DNA of 64,000 nt, from NCBI RefSeq assembly GCF_001941825.1, contig NZ_CP019038.1, positions 744,001-808,000 on the forward strand, written 5' to 3'. Below are positions 63,767-64,000 of the stretch, piece after piece. Numbering within the stretch: the stretch's first letter is position 1; each line of letters opens with the position of its first letter. Below the pieces are notes generated by a model. That model saw only the letters and a program-made list of their open reading frames with translations. It did not search any database and was not told the DNA's origin. The translations under genes were made by a program, and so were the position numbers. Source of the DNA: Massilia putida (GTDB lineage Bacteria > Pseudomonadota > Gammaproteobacteria > Burkholderiales > Burkholderiaceae_D).

Positions 63767-64000
63767 TCAAGCGCCACGCGGAGCCGCTGCCGGCCTGATT
63801 CTGCGGATTGCCGGGACGCCGGCCGCGCGCCCCAGTTGCACGTGATCGAAGCGCTCGCCCGCCACGTCGTCCAGCACGACGGGCGGCCGGGCATCCGGCG
63901 CGGCGGTGCGCAAGTCGGCATGGTGCACCTCGACGTTGCGCGCATGGCGCACGTACAGGCCGTACGCGGGCGTGACGCCGAACATGCTGGGTTCCGGATA
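63767..64000 (-). CDS. GH28-type hydrolase (rhamnogalacturonidase/polygalacturonase), C-terminus
   Basis: Only the last 77 residues are visible; the frame is open at the right edge. YPEPSMFGVTPAYGLYVRH is the typical C-terminal segment of bacterial GH28 enzymes acting on rhamnogalacturonan or polygalacturonan. RNVEVHHADLRTAAPDARPPVVLDDVAG follows. It is convergent with the symporter and suggests a pectin locus to the right. Confidence 0.75.
   Translation of the reverse strand, partial: YPEPSMFGVTPAYGLYVRHARNVEVHHADLRTAAPDARPPVVLDDVAGERFDHVQLGRAAGVPAIRRIRPAAAPRGA

Noticed and set aside
1..64000. tRNA, rRNA, CRISPR, transposase, integrase, prophage or defence genes
   Set aside because: I looked for cloverleaf-like segments, regular repeats and signature motifs and found none that I could support.

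Overview
This window is about 64 kb of GC-rich DNA with tightly packed genes. Its gene content and the two kinds of interspersed intergenic repeat fit a soil or plant-associated betaproteobacterium of the Oxalobacteraceae (Massilia/Duganella-like). That placement is inferred from gene families, not from a marker gene. I see no rRNA, tRNA, transposase, phage gene or CRISPR array.

Region 1 (1-9.5 kb) looks like a xyloglucan utilisation locus. A GH74 endo-xyloglucanase, a GH95 alpha-fucosidase-type enzyme and a GH35 beta-galactosidase (cut by the left edge) lie on the minus strand. They are divergent from a 1017-residue TonB-dependent receptor. GH95 carries a probable frameshift at its 3' end.

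Region 2 (9.6-22 kb) holds a complete Weimberg (oxidative, non-phosphorylating) D-xylose pathway. A minus-strand operon runs GH3, xylX (keto-deoxy-xylonate dehydratase), xylB (xylose dehydrogenase), xylC (lactonase), xylD (xylonate dehydratase) and GH2. The last enzyme, 2-oxoglutarate semialdehyde dehydrogenase, is on the plus strand next to the receptor. A LacI-family regulator sits upstream.

Region 3 (22-37 kb) is a glucuronoxylan and hemicellulose block: GH67 and GH115 alpha-glucuronidases, GH10 xylanase, GH27 alpha-galactosidase, GH12 glucanase, an SGNH lipoprotein esterase and glucarate dehydratase (GudD). A membrane diguanylate cyclase, the ribosome-rescue factor ArfB and a secreted S51 peptidase are interleaved. 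The GudD route and the Weimberg route can both end at 2-oxoglutarate semialdehyde, so one dehydrogenase may serve xylose and glucuronate.

Region 4 (37-55 kb) is mixed: LysR with an MFS exporter, a PAS-GGDEF-EAL protein, CheV, a MYG1-like protein, a second S51 peptidase, an Lrp/dadA/alanine racemase unit, an SDR epimerase, small envelope proteins and an AraC/arginase-family pair.

Region 5 (55-64 kb) has a GH16 laminarinase-type enzyme with a CBM56-like tail, a SUI1/YciH protein, DNA polymerase II with a ferritin-like DUF455 gene, an SSS-family sodium symporter, a truncated gene remnant and the C-terminus of a GH28 enzyme at the right edge.

The most interesting signal is regulatory. A palindromic LacI-type motif close to AATGGTTGCGCTACCATT recurs at the promoters of the xyl operon, lacI/GH67 and SGNH-GH115/gudD. 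A second palindrome, TGAAATCGATTTCA-like, recurs at several hydrolase promoters. I did not find a clearly novel defence or mobile system.
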